Below, one piece after another: positions 43,610 to 54,251 of a DNA stretch of 64,000 nucleotides. The position numbers and the translations under genes are program-made. The DNA lies in the NCBI GenBank assembly GCA_043228905.1, contig JBHGNT010000009.1:18848001-18912000 (forward strand), given 5' to 3'. This DNA is from Azolla caroliniana. Lineage: Eukaryota > Polypodiophyta. How positions within the stretch are numbered: the stretch's first letter is position 1; each line of letters begins with the position of its first letter. The notes beneath the pieces were generated by a model. The model saw only the letters and a list, made by a program, of their open reading frames with translations, was not told the DNA's origin and did no database searches.

Positions 43610-45247
43610 TTATTCCTCTTCCAATAGGCCCAGGATATCCTCGGGGGCATGGGGTTGGTCTGGGTGCTCGGAAGGTGGGGTTAGTGATGGACGTTTCGTT
43701 GCCGAGTCGGGGATGGCTGTGTCATCCTGTGCGCCCTCCTTTGTTGGGACCGATTCAGGTAGGGTCATGGTTGTAGTCTGTGGCTCGGGTGGGATGTTGA
43801 AGTCTGTAGGGGCAGGTTCCTCCGGTCTAGCTGCCGTGGTGGGTGGCTCGGTTGGGATGTGGAGGTCTGTAGGGGCAGGTTCCTTCGGTCTAGCTGCCGT
43901 GGGGGGTGGCTCAGGTGGGATGTGCAGGTCTGTAGGGGCAGGTTCCTCCGGTTTAGCTGTCGTGGTGGGTGGCTCGGGTCCTTGGTCGTTGGTTGTGGGA
44001 GCTCTGTTAATCCCGGTAGTGAGTTGTTCCTCCTCGTACGCTTCGCCTTCTAAGCAAAACACCATTAGATCGTCGTTGAATTCCTTTAAAAGTTGCGCGA
44101 TGGCCGCGGTGTGGGATGCTGCCAAGGTTTGATATTCCTCAGTTAAGTCTTCACGGAGGGTCTGGATGTTGGTGTCATCCATCTTGTAAAAAACCCTCGG
44201 CCCTCCTTCCATCAGTTCTCGGCATCCACGCGTAGTATGTGTAGGTTCACGGCTTGGGTTGACCACCCCTGTCAGACATGGTCAAGTGTGTCTTTGATCT
44301 TTGTGGTGAATTGCTGGCGATACTTGTTGATTAGGATCTTGATTTTAGTATCGTCCATGCCAATGCTAGCGCAATGAACTTCCAATACCTCCCTTGCGGC
44401 CTTGGCTTCTGCTTGGCTTTTGCGAACGAGGAGTGCTAAAGTAACTTATAACGTGTGTTGAGCTGAGCTACAATTTCGTCTATGTCCTGTCGCCAAGCAT
44501 CCCGATGATGTTCTCTAGCGGCGATGTGCTTGGTTTGCAACCGGTGATACGCATCGGAAATTTTTTCCCTTTGCTCTTCCGAGATCCTCCACTTCTGCAT
44601 ATGTTCGTTGGCCATGTCTTGTAAGGCCCTTAGATGACGTCATAATTCCTGGTTGTCTGCGAAGAGCTCTTGTTCCCATTGGCTATTCCACTCTGCTTCT
44701 TTGATGAAACATTCTTTGGCCTCAGTGATAGAAACCTGAAGGTTTATCACCTCTCTTTCCCATTCTTCAAGTGCGGCCGACTTTTTAGCAAGCAGTCGCT
44801 TGAGGTCAGCTTTGCGGCTCGCAGCTTGTTCCCGTAGCTGGCCAAGAATGTTGTGGTGGTTCTGTTCTGCCAACTCAGCCAAAGCAATCTGGGCCTTAAG
44901 CTCCTCCTGGTAGTCTCGAAGGGGAGGCCCTATCTCGGTTGCCACTTGTTGGATTCGGGGAGAGGGTTCCCTATCTGTCTGTGTAGATCATTCCATGACG
45001 ACCGGGGGTGGTGGCGTTTGCATGGAGGCGTGGCTGGTTTGGGGGTGCGGGCTGATATCTGCCCGTGACGAGGGCTCGCTTGTCTGTACCAAGTTCGTCA
45101 TTGTGTTGGCATTGATCGTGGCTACCCTAGGGTGAGCGGTGTCGTCTTTGTGTGCTTCAGTACCTGCAGCACTCAGGCTTGGGTTAGGAAGAGTGGTTGG
45201 TGAGACACCGTCACTCGGCGCAGGGAGGCTTAAGGGTGGTTGTTCTA
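43610..45247 (-). pseudogene. gag-like/hypothetical protein with coiled coil and Pro-rich repeats (element N)
   Basis: I do not recognise this protein. Reading leftward: a Pro/Ser/Thr-rich region (45240-44990), a Gln/Glu/Lys-rich coiled coil (44945-44640, QEELKAQIALAELAEQ), a degraded part with stops (44640-44270), then 43610-44266 with another helix and a 21-residue repeat (EEPAPTDLHIPPEPPTTAARP, 3-4 copies). It resembles coiled-coil gag proteins of plant gag-only or gypsy elements but has no zinc knuckle or pol. Copia M replaces its upstream part at 45248. Confidence 0.45.
43780..43975. repeat. 63-bp in-frame tandem repeat
   Basis: tctgtaggggcagg recurs at 43803, 43866 and 43929, exactly 63 bp apart, coding for the 21-residue Pro-rich unit on the minus strand. 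Confidence 0.85.
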
Positions 45248-45829
45248 TGTTGGGATTACGGTCCCTCCAGATGTGATGGTCGGATGCCCGGGAATCGGGA
45301 ATGAAGACCCGAATGAGGAGTACCTGGTATCGGAGCCGGATGATGAATGTACCCGGAGAGAGATCCGGATGCGGGGACATATTTGTGAATATGTTTGCCA
45401 AGGGCCCTTGAGGCTATATTTGTAAATAGCCCGAAAGTCATATGTGTATAAATATGACTTAGGGCAAACAGTTTTGTTGTTGCTCATTTTTCTGTTTTCC
45501 ACTTAGAGGGAGCGAAGTGAGAGCAGCCGAGAGAGAGATTGAGAGAGAGAGAAAGGAAGAGGTCGACGCCTCTGTGTAATACCGCCGCCTGTGGCGAGGA
45601 CAGCGAACTCAAGGTCGTCGCCTTGCAGCTCGCCATTGTACATTCCCTGCGTATAGTGATAGTTGGAGTCTTGCACTCCCGTGGTTTTTCCCGTCTAGGG
45701 TTTTCCACGCTAAACCCTGTGCATTCGAGTCTCTCTCTGTGTTTTCGATTTACTACTGCATTGACTCGTGTTTCCTCGGTTGTGGCCGAGAGGTGAAAGT
45801 TTTTTTTGGGAAATCGTCAATTCCTAACA
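45248..45829 (+). repeat. 5' LTR of copia M
   Basis: 582 bp, tgttggg...cctaaca. Compared with the 3' LTR it lacks a ~29-bp duplicated segment (cggctacggagccggatga region) and differs in the GA tract. Confidence 0.95.
45447..45454 (+). promoter_or_regulatory. TATA box of copia M, centred in a palindrome
   Basis: TATAAATA inside the inverted repeat aagtcatat...atatgactt (45435-45460). It is the expected promoter for the genomic RNA, 200 bp into the LTR. Confidence 0.75.
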
Positions 45830-45832
45830 ATC

Positions 45833-45845
45833 TGGTATCAGAGCG
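45833..45845 (+). other. primer binding site of copia M
   Basis: TGGTATCAGAGCG three bases after the LTR, complementary to initiator-Met tRNA. Confidence 0.93.
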
Positions 45846-45851
45846 ACTGCA

Positions 45852-48800
45852 GTGCAGAAAATGGAAGGCGGCATCAGCGGGCAGCCGGGGATGATGGTGC
45901 TGAATGCGCAGAACTACGCCGACTGGAAGATAAAGATGGAGGATCTGCTCATTGTTCGGGACCTGTATGAACCGATCGACAGGTCGGAAATACCCAAGGG
46001 GGTACTTGAGACGGAATGGAGGCTTCTGAACCGGAAAGCCGTTGCAACCATTCGGCAATACGTCGACGTGAGCGTTCTACAACATGTGGCGAACGACACC
46101 AACGCATATGAGATGTGGCAGAAGCTGTCGGGCCTCTACGAGAGGAAGAATGCGTTGAACCGGACCTCCCTGATGAGGAAGATAGTGAACCTCAAGTACC
46201 GGGACGGCGAGAGTATGGTGGAACACGTAAGCACGTTCATGGGATTCGTGAACCAGCTTGCGGCGATCAAGTTCCCGTTGGAGGATGCAATGCAAGCCAT
46301 CATGCTGATGTGTACATTGCCGGAAAGTTGGGAGAACTTGGTGGTGACTCTCAGCACCTCCTGCACCGAAGATAACTTGTCCCTACAAACGGTAAAGACA
46401 AGCATTTTGAACGAAGAAGCGCGTCGGAGAGATAAAGAACCGGCCTCCGATCCGAAGATGTTGCTTACCGAATCGGATCGGGGAAGACAACGGAACCGAA
46501 GTCCGCAAAGACGGGAGAAGTCGGGGACCCGGTCGCAGTCAAGAGGAAGGCCCGCATGCTTCCACTGTGGGAAGCCGGGGCACTTCCGAAAGAATTGTCG
46601 GCATTACCGAAAAGACAACGGAGCCGACGACACCGATTCAAAGAAGTCCTCGGAACGGAACGGTGCTTACCGGGGAGCCACGGACCGGAATGGTTCGGAT
46701 CGGCGAGGGCAGGACCGGAAAGGAACGACGGCACTCGCGGCAAGTGAAGAGGAGATCATGCTCATCACCGAAGAAGGTGAACTAAACATTGCCGGCGATG
46801 AGACTACCTGGGTGGTCGATTCCGGAGCGTCGTTCCACCTGACCCCGGAAAGAAGATACTTCTCATCCTACACAGCCGGTGAGCATGGTTGTGTTCGGAT
46901 GGGAAATGAAGGTACGTGCCGGATTGCCGGCATAGGAGACGTGTGGTTGACAACCTCGACCGGATGCAAAATGTTGCTGAAGGATGTCCGACACGTTCCG
47001 GAGGTTCGATTGAACCTGATTTCGGCCGGGAGGCTAGACGATGAAGGCTACACAGGTAGCATCCGGAACTGCGTAATGAAGTTCAGCAAGGGGAGCCTGA
47101 TAGTGGCTCGGGCACGGAAAGTCAACACACTGTACCTTATGAATGCCTGGTTGTGTCCGGAGGAGTTGAACGTGGCACCCGACACTGCCGGTGAGCTGTG
47201 GCACAAGAGACTGTGCCACATGAGTGAGAAGGGGATGAAGAGGCTTGCAGAAGACAACCTTATTCTAGTGAAGCATGTGCACATGGAGAAGTGCACCGAT
47301 TGCCTGGCCGGTAAGCAGAACCGAACCTCCTTCCACTCAAGGCCACCGACGAGACGTAGCGCACCATTGGAGTTGGTGCACACTGACGTGTGTCAAGTAG
47401 AAACGAAGTCACATGGCGGAGCCCAGTACTTCGTGACATTCATTGATGACCACAGCCGGAAGCTGTGGACGGCACCGTTGAAGACAAAGGACCAAGTGTT
47501 GTGCGTCTTCAAAGAACTCCACGCGAGAGTGGAAAGGGAATCCGGCAAGAAGCTGAAAGCGATACGAGCGGATAACGGAGGGGAATACCGGGGGCAGTTC
47601 GAGGAGTACTGTCGCTCGAAGGGAATCCGGCTCGAGTTTACTGTGCCGAAGACGCCGGAATTGAACGGGCTGGCCGAGAGGATGAACCGGACCATAATGG
47701 AGAGGGTCCGGAGTATGCTGGCGCATGCGAAATTACCCAAGGGGTTTTGGGCTGAGGCAATGTCGACGGCGACATACGTGATAAACAGATCACCCTCAGT
47801 ACCTTTGGACGGAGACACGCCGCAGAGAGTGTGGACCGGTAGGGAAGTATCCTACCGGCATCTGAAGGTGTTCGGGTGTCTCGCATATGTGCATGTGGCA
47901 AAGGACCGGAGAGGAAAGCTAGATCCAAAGACCCGGCCATGCATATTCCTCGGTTACGGCGATGACGAGTTCGGCTACCGAGTATGGGACCCGGTCGACA
48001 AAAAGTTATTCCGGAGTCGTGATATCATCTTCATGGAGGACAAAACACTCGCCGACTGGGAGTCGGAGAAGAAGATGAAGAGCTCCAAGTCGACCGGTAA
48101 GGATCAACTCTACGAGGAGCAGTCCCGACCGGCAAGGGACCGGTTAGCACTCGAGGATCCGGCCGAAGACGGTGAAGAAACAGAACCGGCCGAGGAAGAT
48201 GAAACTGATACCGGAACCGGCCCCGATCCCGAAATGGATTCGGATGAAGAGGAAACGGAGGAGCCGGTTACCGAAGCTCCGGAACGGAGATATCCTCTAA
48301 GAGAGAGAAGGGCCCCCCGGAGATTTCCGGAACCAGAGCACGTGCTGCTAACCAACGAGGGGGAGCCGGAGAGTTTTGAAGAAGCAAAGCTTGACACCCA
48401 TAGCCGCAGGTGGTTAAGTGCCATGCAGGAGGAGATGGATTCCCTGCATGAGAACCACACATATGAACTTGTGGAGTTGCCGAAAGGAAAGCGGGCACTT
48501 CGAAACAAGTGGGTGTTCAAGCTGAAACCGGGTGATGCCGGAAACCCCCCGAGATACAAAGCCAGGATCGTGGTGAAGGGGTTCCAGCAGAAGAAGGGCG
48601 TCGACTTCGACGAGATATTTGCCCCGGTAGTGAAGATGACCTCCATCCGGACGGTGCTGAGCATAGCGGCAAGCATGGACCTCGAGGTAGAACAGATGGA
48701 CGTGAAGACGGCATTCCTTCACGGTGACCTCGAAGAAGAGATCTATATGCAGCAACCAGAAGGATTCGAGAAGAAAGGGAAGGAGCACCTGGTATGCCGG

Positions 48801-49934
48801 TTGAAGAAGAGCCTTTACGGACTGAAGCAGGCTCCCCGGCAATGGTACCGGAAGTTCGACTCTTTCATGACCGACGAAGGGTACCACAAAACACAGTCCG
48901 ATCACTGCGTGTTTGTGAAGAAGTTCGAAGGAGGAGACTCTCTAATACTCCTCCTGTACGTGGACGACATGTTGATCGTCGGACGGGACCAGGTCAAGAT
49001 ACGGATGCTGAAGAAAGCGCTTCACCGAACCTTCTCAATGAAGGACCTGGGTCCGGCGAGGCAAATACTAGGGATGCACATCATCCGGGACCGGAAGAAG
49101 AAGCAGTTGTGGCTGTCACAGGAGAAGTACGTGACAAAGGTGCTCCACCGGTTCAACATGTCGGAAGCAAGACCGGTCGGGTCAACCCTCCCGGCAAACT
49201 GGAAGTTGTCCAGCAAGCAAAGCCCCAAGACAAAGGCTGAGAAGGAGGACATGATGAAAGTACCATATGCCTCTACCGTCGGAAGCTTGATGTACGCAAT
49301 GGTGTGTACAAGACCGGACATAGGATATGCAGTCGGAGTGGTAAGCCGGTACATGAGCAATCCCGGCAAAGAGCACTGGAACGCGGCCAAGTGGATACTC
49401 CGATACCTGAAGGGCACGGCAAACGTGTGCCTCCGATTCGGCTCCGGTAAGCCCGAACTCGACGGCTTTACCGATTCGGATATGTCGGCTGATGCAGATA
49501 CCAGCCGGTCCACATCAGGGTATGTGATGACGTATGCAGGGGGAGCTGTTTCGTGGCAGTCGAGGCTGCAGAAGACGGTTGCGTTGTCAACCACGGAGGC
49601 GGAGTACATGGCGGCTGTTGAAGCCAGCAAGGAAATAATATGGATGAAGGACCTCATTAGAGAGCTCGGTATCCGGCAGGAGGAGTACCGACTCTACTGC
49701 GACAGTCAGAGTGCCATCCACCTTGCGAAGAATGCGGCCTATCACTCCCGGACGAAGCACATTCAGCGAAGATATCACTGGATCCGGGAAAGGATAGAAG
49801 ACCAGGAGTTCGTGCTGACGAAGATCCACACGGACGAGAACGGGTCAGATATGCTGACCAAAGTGCTCACACCCGACAAGCTGGAAGCGTGCCGAAAGAG
49901 GGTCGGACTGGAAAGACATCCCATGCCGAAGTGA
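45852..49934 (+). CDS. copia M gag-pol polyprotein, intact (1360 aa)
   Basis: Single open frame, the usual length for plant Ty1/copia. Gag of the UBN2/DUF4219 type (about 15-190) forms virus-like particles; CCHC knuckle from C236 binds RNA; aspartic protease at D323 (DSGAS) cleaves the polyprotein; GAG-pre-integrase LWHKRLCH; integrase catalytic D512, D574 and E609; acidic linker (about 760-830); RT with D950 (QMDVKTAFLHG) and YVDD (D1038, D1039); RNase H from FTDSD (D1208) with STTEAEYMA and YCDSQSA. All catalytic residues I can check are present. The ATG is 6 nt past the primer site. The stop is followed at once by the purine tract. It could supply proteins in trans to A, J or other relatives. 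Confidence 0.96.
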   Translation: MQKMEGGISGQPGMMVLNAQNYADWKIKMEDLLIVRDLYEPIDRSEIPKGVLETEWRLLNRKAVATIRQYVDVSVLQHVANDTNAYEMWQKLSGLYERKNALNRTSLMRKIVNLKYRDGESMVEHVSTFMGFVNQLAAIKFPLEDAMQAIMLMCTLPESWENLVVTLSTSCTEDNLSLQTVKTSILNEEARRRDKEPASDPKMLLTESDRGRQRNRSPQRREKSGTRSQSRGRPACFHCGKPGHFRKNCRHYRKDNGADDTDSKKSSERNGAYRGATDRNGSDRRGQDRKGTTALAASEEEIMLITEEGELNIAGDETTWVVDSGASFHLTPERRYFSSYTAGEHGCVRMGNEGTCRIAGIGDVWLTTSTGCKMLLKDVRHVPEVRLNLISAGRLDDEGYTGSIRNCVMKFSKGSLIVARARKVNTLYLMNAWLCPEELNVAPDTAGELWHKRLCHMSEKGMKRLAEDNLILVKHVHMEKCTDCLAGKQNRTSFHSRPPTRRSAPLELVHTDVCQVETKSHGGAQYFVTFIDDHSRKLWTAPLKTKDQVLCVFKELHARVERESGKKLKAIRADNGGEYRGQFEEYCRSKGIRLEFTVPKTPELNGLAERMNRTIMERVRSMLAHAKLPKGFWAEAMSTATYVINRSPSVPLDGDTPQRVWTGREVSYRHLKVFGCLAYVHVAKDRRGKLDPKTRPCIFLGYGDDEFGYRVWDPVDKKLFRSRDIIFMEDKTLADWESEKKMKSSKSTGKDQLYEEQSRPARDRLALEDPAEDGEETEPAEEDETDTGTGPDPEMDSDEEETEEPVTEAPERRYPLRERRAPRRFPEPEHVLLTNEGEPESFEEAKLDTHSRRWLSAMQEEMDSLHENHTYELVELPKGKRALRNKWVFKLKPGDAGNPPRYKARIVVKGFQQKKGVDFDEIFAPVVKMTSIRTVLSIAASMDLEVEQMDVKTAFLHGDLEEEIYMQQPEGFEKKGKEHLVCRLKKSLYGLKQAPRQWYRKFDSFMTDEGYHKTQSDHCVFVKKFEGGDSLILLLYVDDMLIVGRDQVKIRMLKKALHRTFSMKDLGPARQILGMHIIRDRKKKQLWLSQEKYVTKVLHRFNMSEARPVGSTLPANWKLSSKQSPKTKAEKEDMMKVPYASTVGSLMYAMVCTRPDIGYAVGVVSRYMSNPGKEHWNAAKWILRYLKGTANVCLRFGSGKPELDGFTDSDMSADADTSRSTSGYVMTYAGGAVSWQSRLQKTVALSTTEAEYMAAVEASKEIIWMKDLIRELGIRQEEYRLYCDSQSAIHLAKNAAYHSRTKHIQRRYHWIRERIEDQEFVLTKIHTDENGSDMLTKVLTPDKLEACRKRVGLERHPMPK

Positions 49935-49944
49935 AGGGGGAGTT
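49935..49944 (+). other. polypurine tract of copia M
   Basis: Purine run aggggg ag between the stop codon and the 3' LTR; plus-strand primer. Confidence 0.85.
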
Positions 49945-50550
49945 TGTTGGGATTACGGTCCCTCCGGATGTGATGGTCGGATGCCCGGGAATCGGGAATG
50001 AAGACCCGAATGAGGAGTACCCGGTATCGGAGCCGGATGATGAAGACCCCGGCTACGGAGCCGGATGACGAATGTACCCGGAGAGAGATCCGGATGCGGG
50101 GACATATTTGTGAATATGTTTGCCAAGGGCCCTTGAGGCTATATTTGTAAATAGCCCGAAAGTCATATGTGTATAAATATGACTTAGGGCAAACAGTTTT
50201 GTTGTTGCTCATTTTTCTGTTTTCCACTTAGAGGGAGCGAAGTGAGAGCAGCCGAGTGAGAGAGAGAGAGAGAGAGAAAGGAAGAGGTCGACGCCTCTAT
50301 GTAATACCGCCGCCTGTGGCGAGGACAGCGAGCTCAAGGTCGTCGCCTTGCAGCTCGCCATTGTACATTCCCTGCGTATAGTGATAGTTGGAGTCTTGCA
50401 CTCCCGTGGTTTTTCCCGTCTAGGGTTTTCCACGCTAAACCCTGTGCATTTGAGTCTCTCTCTCTGTGTTTTCGATTTACTGCTGCATTGACTCGTGTTT
50501 CCTCGGTTGTGGCCGAGAGGGGAAGGTTTCGAAAGCGTCAATCCCTAACA
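49945..50550 (+). repeat. 3' LTR of copia M
   Basis: 606 bp, tgttggg...cctaaca, with TATAAATA at 50172-50179 and the 26-bp palindrome at 50160-50185. Confidence 0.95.
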
Positions 50551-50674
50551 GTATGTAGTATGTACAATTGTTATTTATTGTATCTTTTTCATTTCTTTGA
50601 ATCATTGTTATCATCGATGTTATGCATATTTCCAATAATTGATTTCTATAATATTCATATTTATGTTAATGCAG

Positions 50675-51852
50675 ATATAAAGAGGTTTTGGAATGCTTTG
50701 ATTGTCGTTGGTCATGGTTCAAAAAGCCAATTCATATTGTTGCACATATTTTGCATCCTTTATGGAAGCCCAAAGATCAACCAATAGTTATGAATGCAGA
50801 GATGACAGATGGATGGCTTGGGTATATTCAAAAGGTATATTCTATAGATGAATGTGAAATCTTACAAGATCAATTTGACATGTATAGAAATGGTGTGGGT
50901 CGATTTAGCAATGAACTATCAAAATCACACATTGCAAAATGCAAACCTGTCTCATGGTGGGAAAGATATGGGGACAATGTGCCCTTACTACAATCATTAG
51001 CTTGTCGAGTATTGTCACAGGTATTATAGTTTTTTTTTAAAAATTGTGTCAATGTTATTAATCTTCTACAATGACATATATTCATGTTGTTTGTTGAATA
51101 CTTTGTGTCATAGGATTGCTCTTCTGGAGCTGCTGAAAGAAATTGGAATGCACATGCGTTGGCACATACAAAAAGGAGGAATCATTTGAAGGTGAAACAA
51201 GTGGAGAGATTAGTATATGTTAGAGAAAACTTAAGGCTTGTTCGGAGCTTTCAAACTCATGTTGGTCTTCCAATGCAAGTCTACATCTTTCTTATTCATA
51301 TTTGACATTTGACTTTTAGAGTCTAGACAAGTCATTTATAGGTTAATTAACGAGCCTTGTGAATTGGTTATGGTTTTAAAATTATCAATCATGATCATGA
51401 TACTATGATATTATTTGATTTAGATTAATCCAAATGAGATAGACATTGACAAGACTCCTAAAATGCCTCCATCAACAACAGATATTGACACTCAAGTCGC
51501 ACAAACATATTTTGAGGAAGCCGAGGCTATGCATATTGGTCGGGTTACTCGGAGTAGATCTAAGTTTGCCACTATGATAGTGGATGAAGGACTGGTAGGT
51601 TCAAGTTCTAGCACTATTAGAGGAGGTCGTGTTCATAGTCGTGCTTGTGTGAGAGTTTCAAGTTCAAGAAGGGTACTTACTCGACAAGCTACAAATATTC
51701 CTTGCAATGCTGAATATGGTAATGATGATGGAGAACAAGAGGATGAAGACATTGACAATGACACAATTGATTCATTTTTTGATAGTGATTATGTGGACAA
51801 CTATGATGATACAACTGAATCCTCGAATGATGATGTAGAAGAGGAAATATAA
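50675..51852 (+). pseudogene. hAT transposase, C-terminal exons only
   Basis: Three exons: 50675-51020 (donor gtatta), 51114-51278 (acceptor catag, donor gtctac) and 51424-51852. The exons join in phase. Exon 1 encodes PIHIVAHILHPLW and WWERYGDNVPLLQSLACRVLSQ, exon 2 has CSSGAAERNWNAHALAHTKRRN and LVYVRENLRLV, the conserved C-terminal dimerisation region of hAT transposases. The last exon is acidic (DDGEQEDEDIDND) and ends at TAA/TGA 51850-51852. The BED zinc finger and the N-terminal catalytic part are missing, because copia M borders it at 50550. These exons have no internal stop, so the loss may be recent. Confidence 0.85.
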
Positions 51853-52639
51853 TTGAAAATAGAATGAAGATCATTTATTATTGGTTTTTACATATTCATT
51901 TGAATTAGAGAACCAATAACTATGAGTATGAAGAAATTCTAAGTTCTAAATTAGTAAATTCTCATAGTATTTTGATCACTCTATTCATTTTCCACGATTT
52001 GAGTGTTGAAATGATATGTGTTTTCATTTTGATTCGAATTTCAAACTTCAATTGTGTTCACCACTTTCATTTTAATTTATAAAATATGTATATCATGTGT
52101 ATTGAAACATAGATAACCATGTGGTATCCATGGAGAATAAAGATAATTGGTATTTACTCTATAGTACTCAAATTTCAAGTATCTTTGTATTCAAGGTATT
52201 CAACATATTTAACGTATTCAACGTATTTTACCTTTAAAATACGTATTCTAAGAACTTATATATATTTTTTAGAATACTTATAAAATACGTAGCATACGTA
52301 TTGTACGCGTACGGTATGCTATGTATGTTACAACCATGCTCGTCGCTCTGCCATCGCTCAGATTTTCTCTTGCTTTTTCCAATTAGATGAACCTTTGGAG
52401 GATGATCCTCCAATTCGGTTGGATTTGGAGGATGGTTTCGTAAGAGAAATAAGATGATTCCATAGAAAGTTATGTTTATCGATATTTGTGGCAACAAATA
52501 CACCAAATCAAACCAAAACTGAAGCTTGGAACAACATGAAGAATAGAAGAATAGTAGCGTTGACCAATGGAAACGTCATGGTGTATATGCAGAAATGTCA
52601 TATTTCTTTAGCATCATATGGGTTTATGTAGGTATTATT
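51853..52639. other. AT-rich region after the hAT gene
   Basis: No clear gene. It may hold the hAT 3' end. Around 52180-52330 it has repeated ttcaa(c/g)gtatt and acgtatt-like units and a run rich in tacgta. The 52380-52620 part may be the start of the old copia K gag (weak). Confidence 0.4.
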
Positions 52640-53908
52640 AATTTGTAGCTCAAGCTAAGGTAAAGGCAAATTAAATTTAGAATCTGTTGTTGTTGAGCCT
52701 TCATCTGGTATGGACAATACAGAGAAAGAAGGGCAAAATGTCATCATTGTGAAAAGCTCAGCCATTGCATTAGTGGCCACAAAAAACTGAGAATCACTCG
52801 GGAAAAATCCAGGGAGAAAGAGTGAAGCATGGTTGTCTCGGTATCGATTTTCTGCCAATGTTTTTTTGCAGATTTTGTGCTGAGATGATTTTACATTCTT
52901 GGTATGTAGTTATGATTAAAAATCAAATTCATGGATGCAATGCACATGAAAATGCAAGCAGTTTTTGGTACTTTGATAGTGGAACATCAAACAAACCATA
53001 TATTACAGATAATAAGAGGTTTACTCCATACATCCCCAAATGCTCCTCTATACAGTGAGTTTTGATGATTATAATAAATGCATTGCCGGATCTGTGAGAG
53101 GACCATTACTCTGTATAAAGCTTATTATGGTAAGAATCCTTCTGTGAATCATCTTTGAGTTTCTGTATATACCTCCATTTGAGCATACATTTGAGCATCA
53201 TTTGACAGGTTTCTGTATATATTACCAAATGTATGCTCAAACGACTCATACCTCCAATAGTTTCTGTAGATGTTTCACATCATCTAATTCAACCCCAAAA
53301 CAATGGTTTAAAGAATCTTGCAAATCAACCCATAATTTCTAAGACAGTTATTGTTAAGGGAAGAAGAGAAAAATATTTGCGAAACTAGAACCATGCCAAA
53401 ATGTGTTTTGAAGAACTCATAGGACAAAACAAGAGTATGTACATGTCATGTTGTTTTGTATTGTGATTTGCATGATGGAATTTAAGTCAATCAAGTGGTT
53501 TTGTGATACCTAATCAAGAAGGAAAGGTATGTAAACTGCATAAAACGCTCAATGTTCTCAAGCAAGCTTCGAGAGCTTAGTGTACGGAAGATACATGCTT
53601 ACTTGATTGATGATTTGTAATTTCCTAGCGGAAAGTACTTTATTTGTTCAAGAATTTGTGGATATTTATCATCGTCATAGTTCTTTACGTCAATGACATG
53701 CTTGAGATTGGGAATATTGATATGAAACTTCAGATTCTCAGATTTTGGCTTGTTGCGTCACAATTTGGACATTCAATGCTTGCAAATTGAAGAAGAGATG
53801 TATATTCTTCAATCAAGGCATTTGGCGAAGATCATGAAGCAATTTGATATGGAAAATCACAAACCATCGTCTATTCCAGTAGAAACTAGTCTCAAATGAT
53901 GTGCATAA
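52640..53908 (+). pseudogene. old copia K, left part (zinc knuckle, protease, RT remnants)
   Basis: Heavily decayed. A zinc-knuckle-like KCHHCEKLSHC near 52735, protease-like WYFDSGTSNK near 52965-52995, then a large deletion to RT remnants (CKLHKTLNVLKQASRA at about 53530-53580; LYVNDMLEIGNID, a degenerate YVDD, near 53680-53720; IEEEMYILQSRHLAKIMKQF, about 53785-53850). Many stops and shifts. It is interrupted by copia J at 53909 and resumes at 59417. Confidence 0.65.
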
Positions 53909-54178
53909 TGACGGGACCTCAAGGCTCCTTATGCGCAACGCTCGGCCACAACCGAGCTTAGAATGATACACAGAAAACAGGAAATAAAACGCGACACAAA
54001 GAAGAGAGGAGGTACACAAACTAGGGGGAAAAACCCCAAACTAGGGGGAAAAACCATGGCAGCCCACAGGCTGCAAACTATCACTATGATGGAATGTACA
54101 AACAATGAGTTCACTGAGGCACCGACCTCGTGCTCACAGATCTTCGCCACAGGCGGCGGTTACAACAGAGGCAACGAC

Positions 54179-54251
<73 letters not shown>

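Larger units (their letters stand above)
45248..50550 (+). mobile_element. Ty1/copia retrotransposon M, structurally complete with intact gag-pol
   Basis: 5' LTR 45248-45829, primer site 45833-45845, one uninterrupted gag-pol frame, purine tract 49935-49944, 3' LTR 49945-50550. LTRs are nearly identical apart from small indels. No target duplication: ttcta precedes and gtatg follows, and the two flanks belong to unrelated sequences (N and hAT). Confidence 0.95.

Noticed and set aside
48110-48676. Ser-rich 188-residue minus-strand frame within copia M
   Set aside because: It is antisense to the acidic linker of gag-pol; its composition is explained by complementing Glu/Asp codons.
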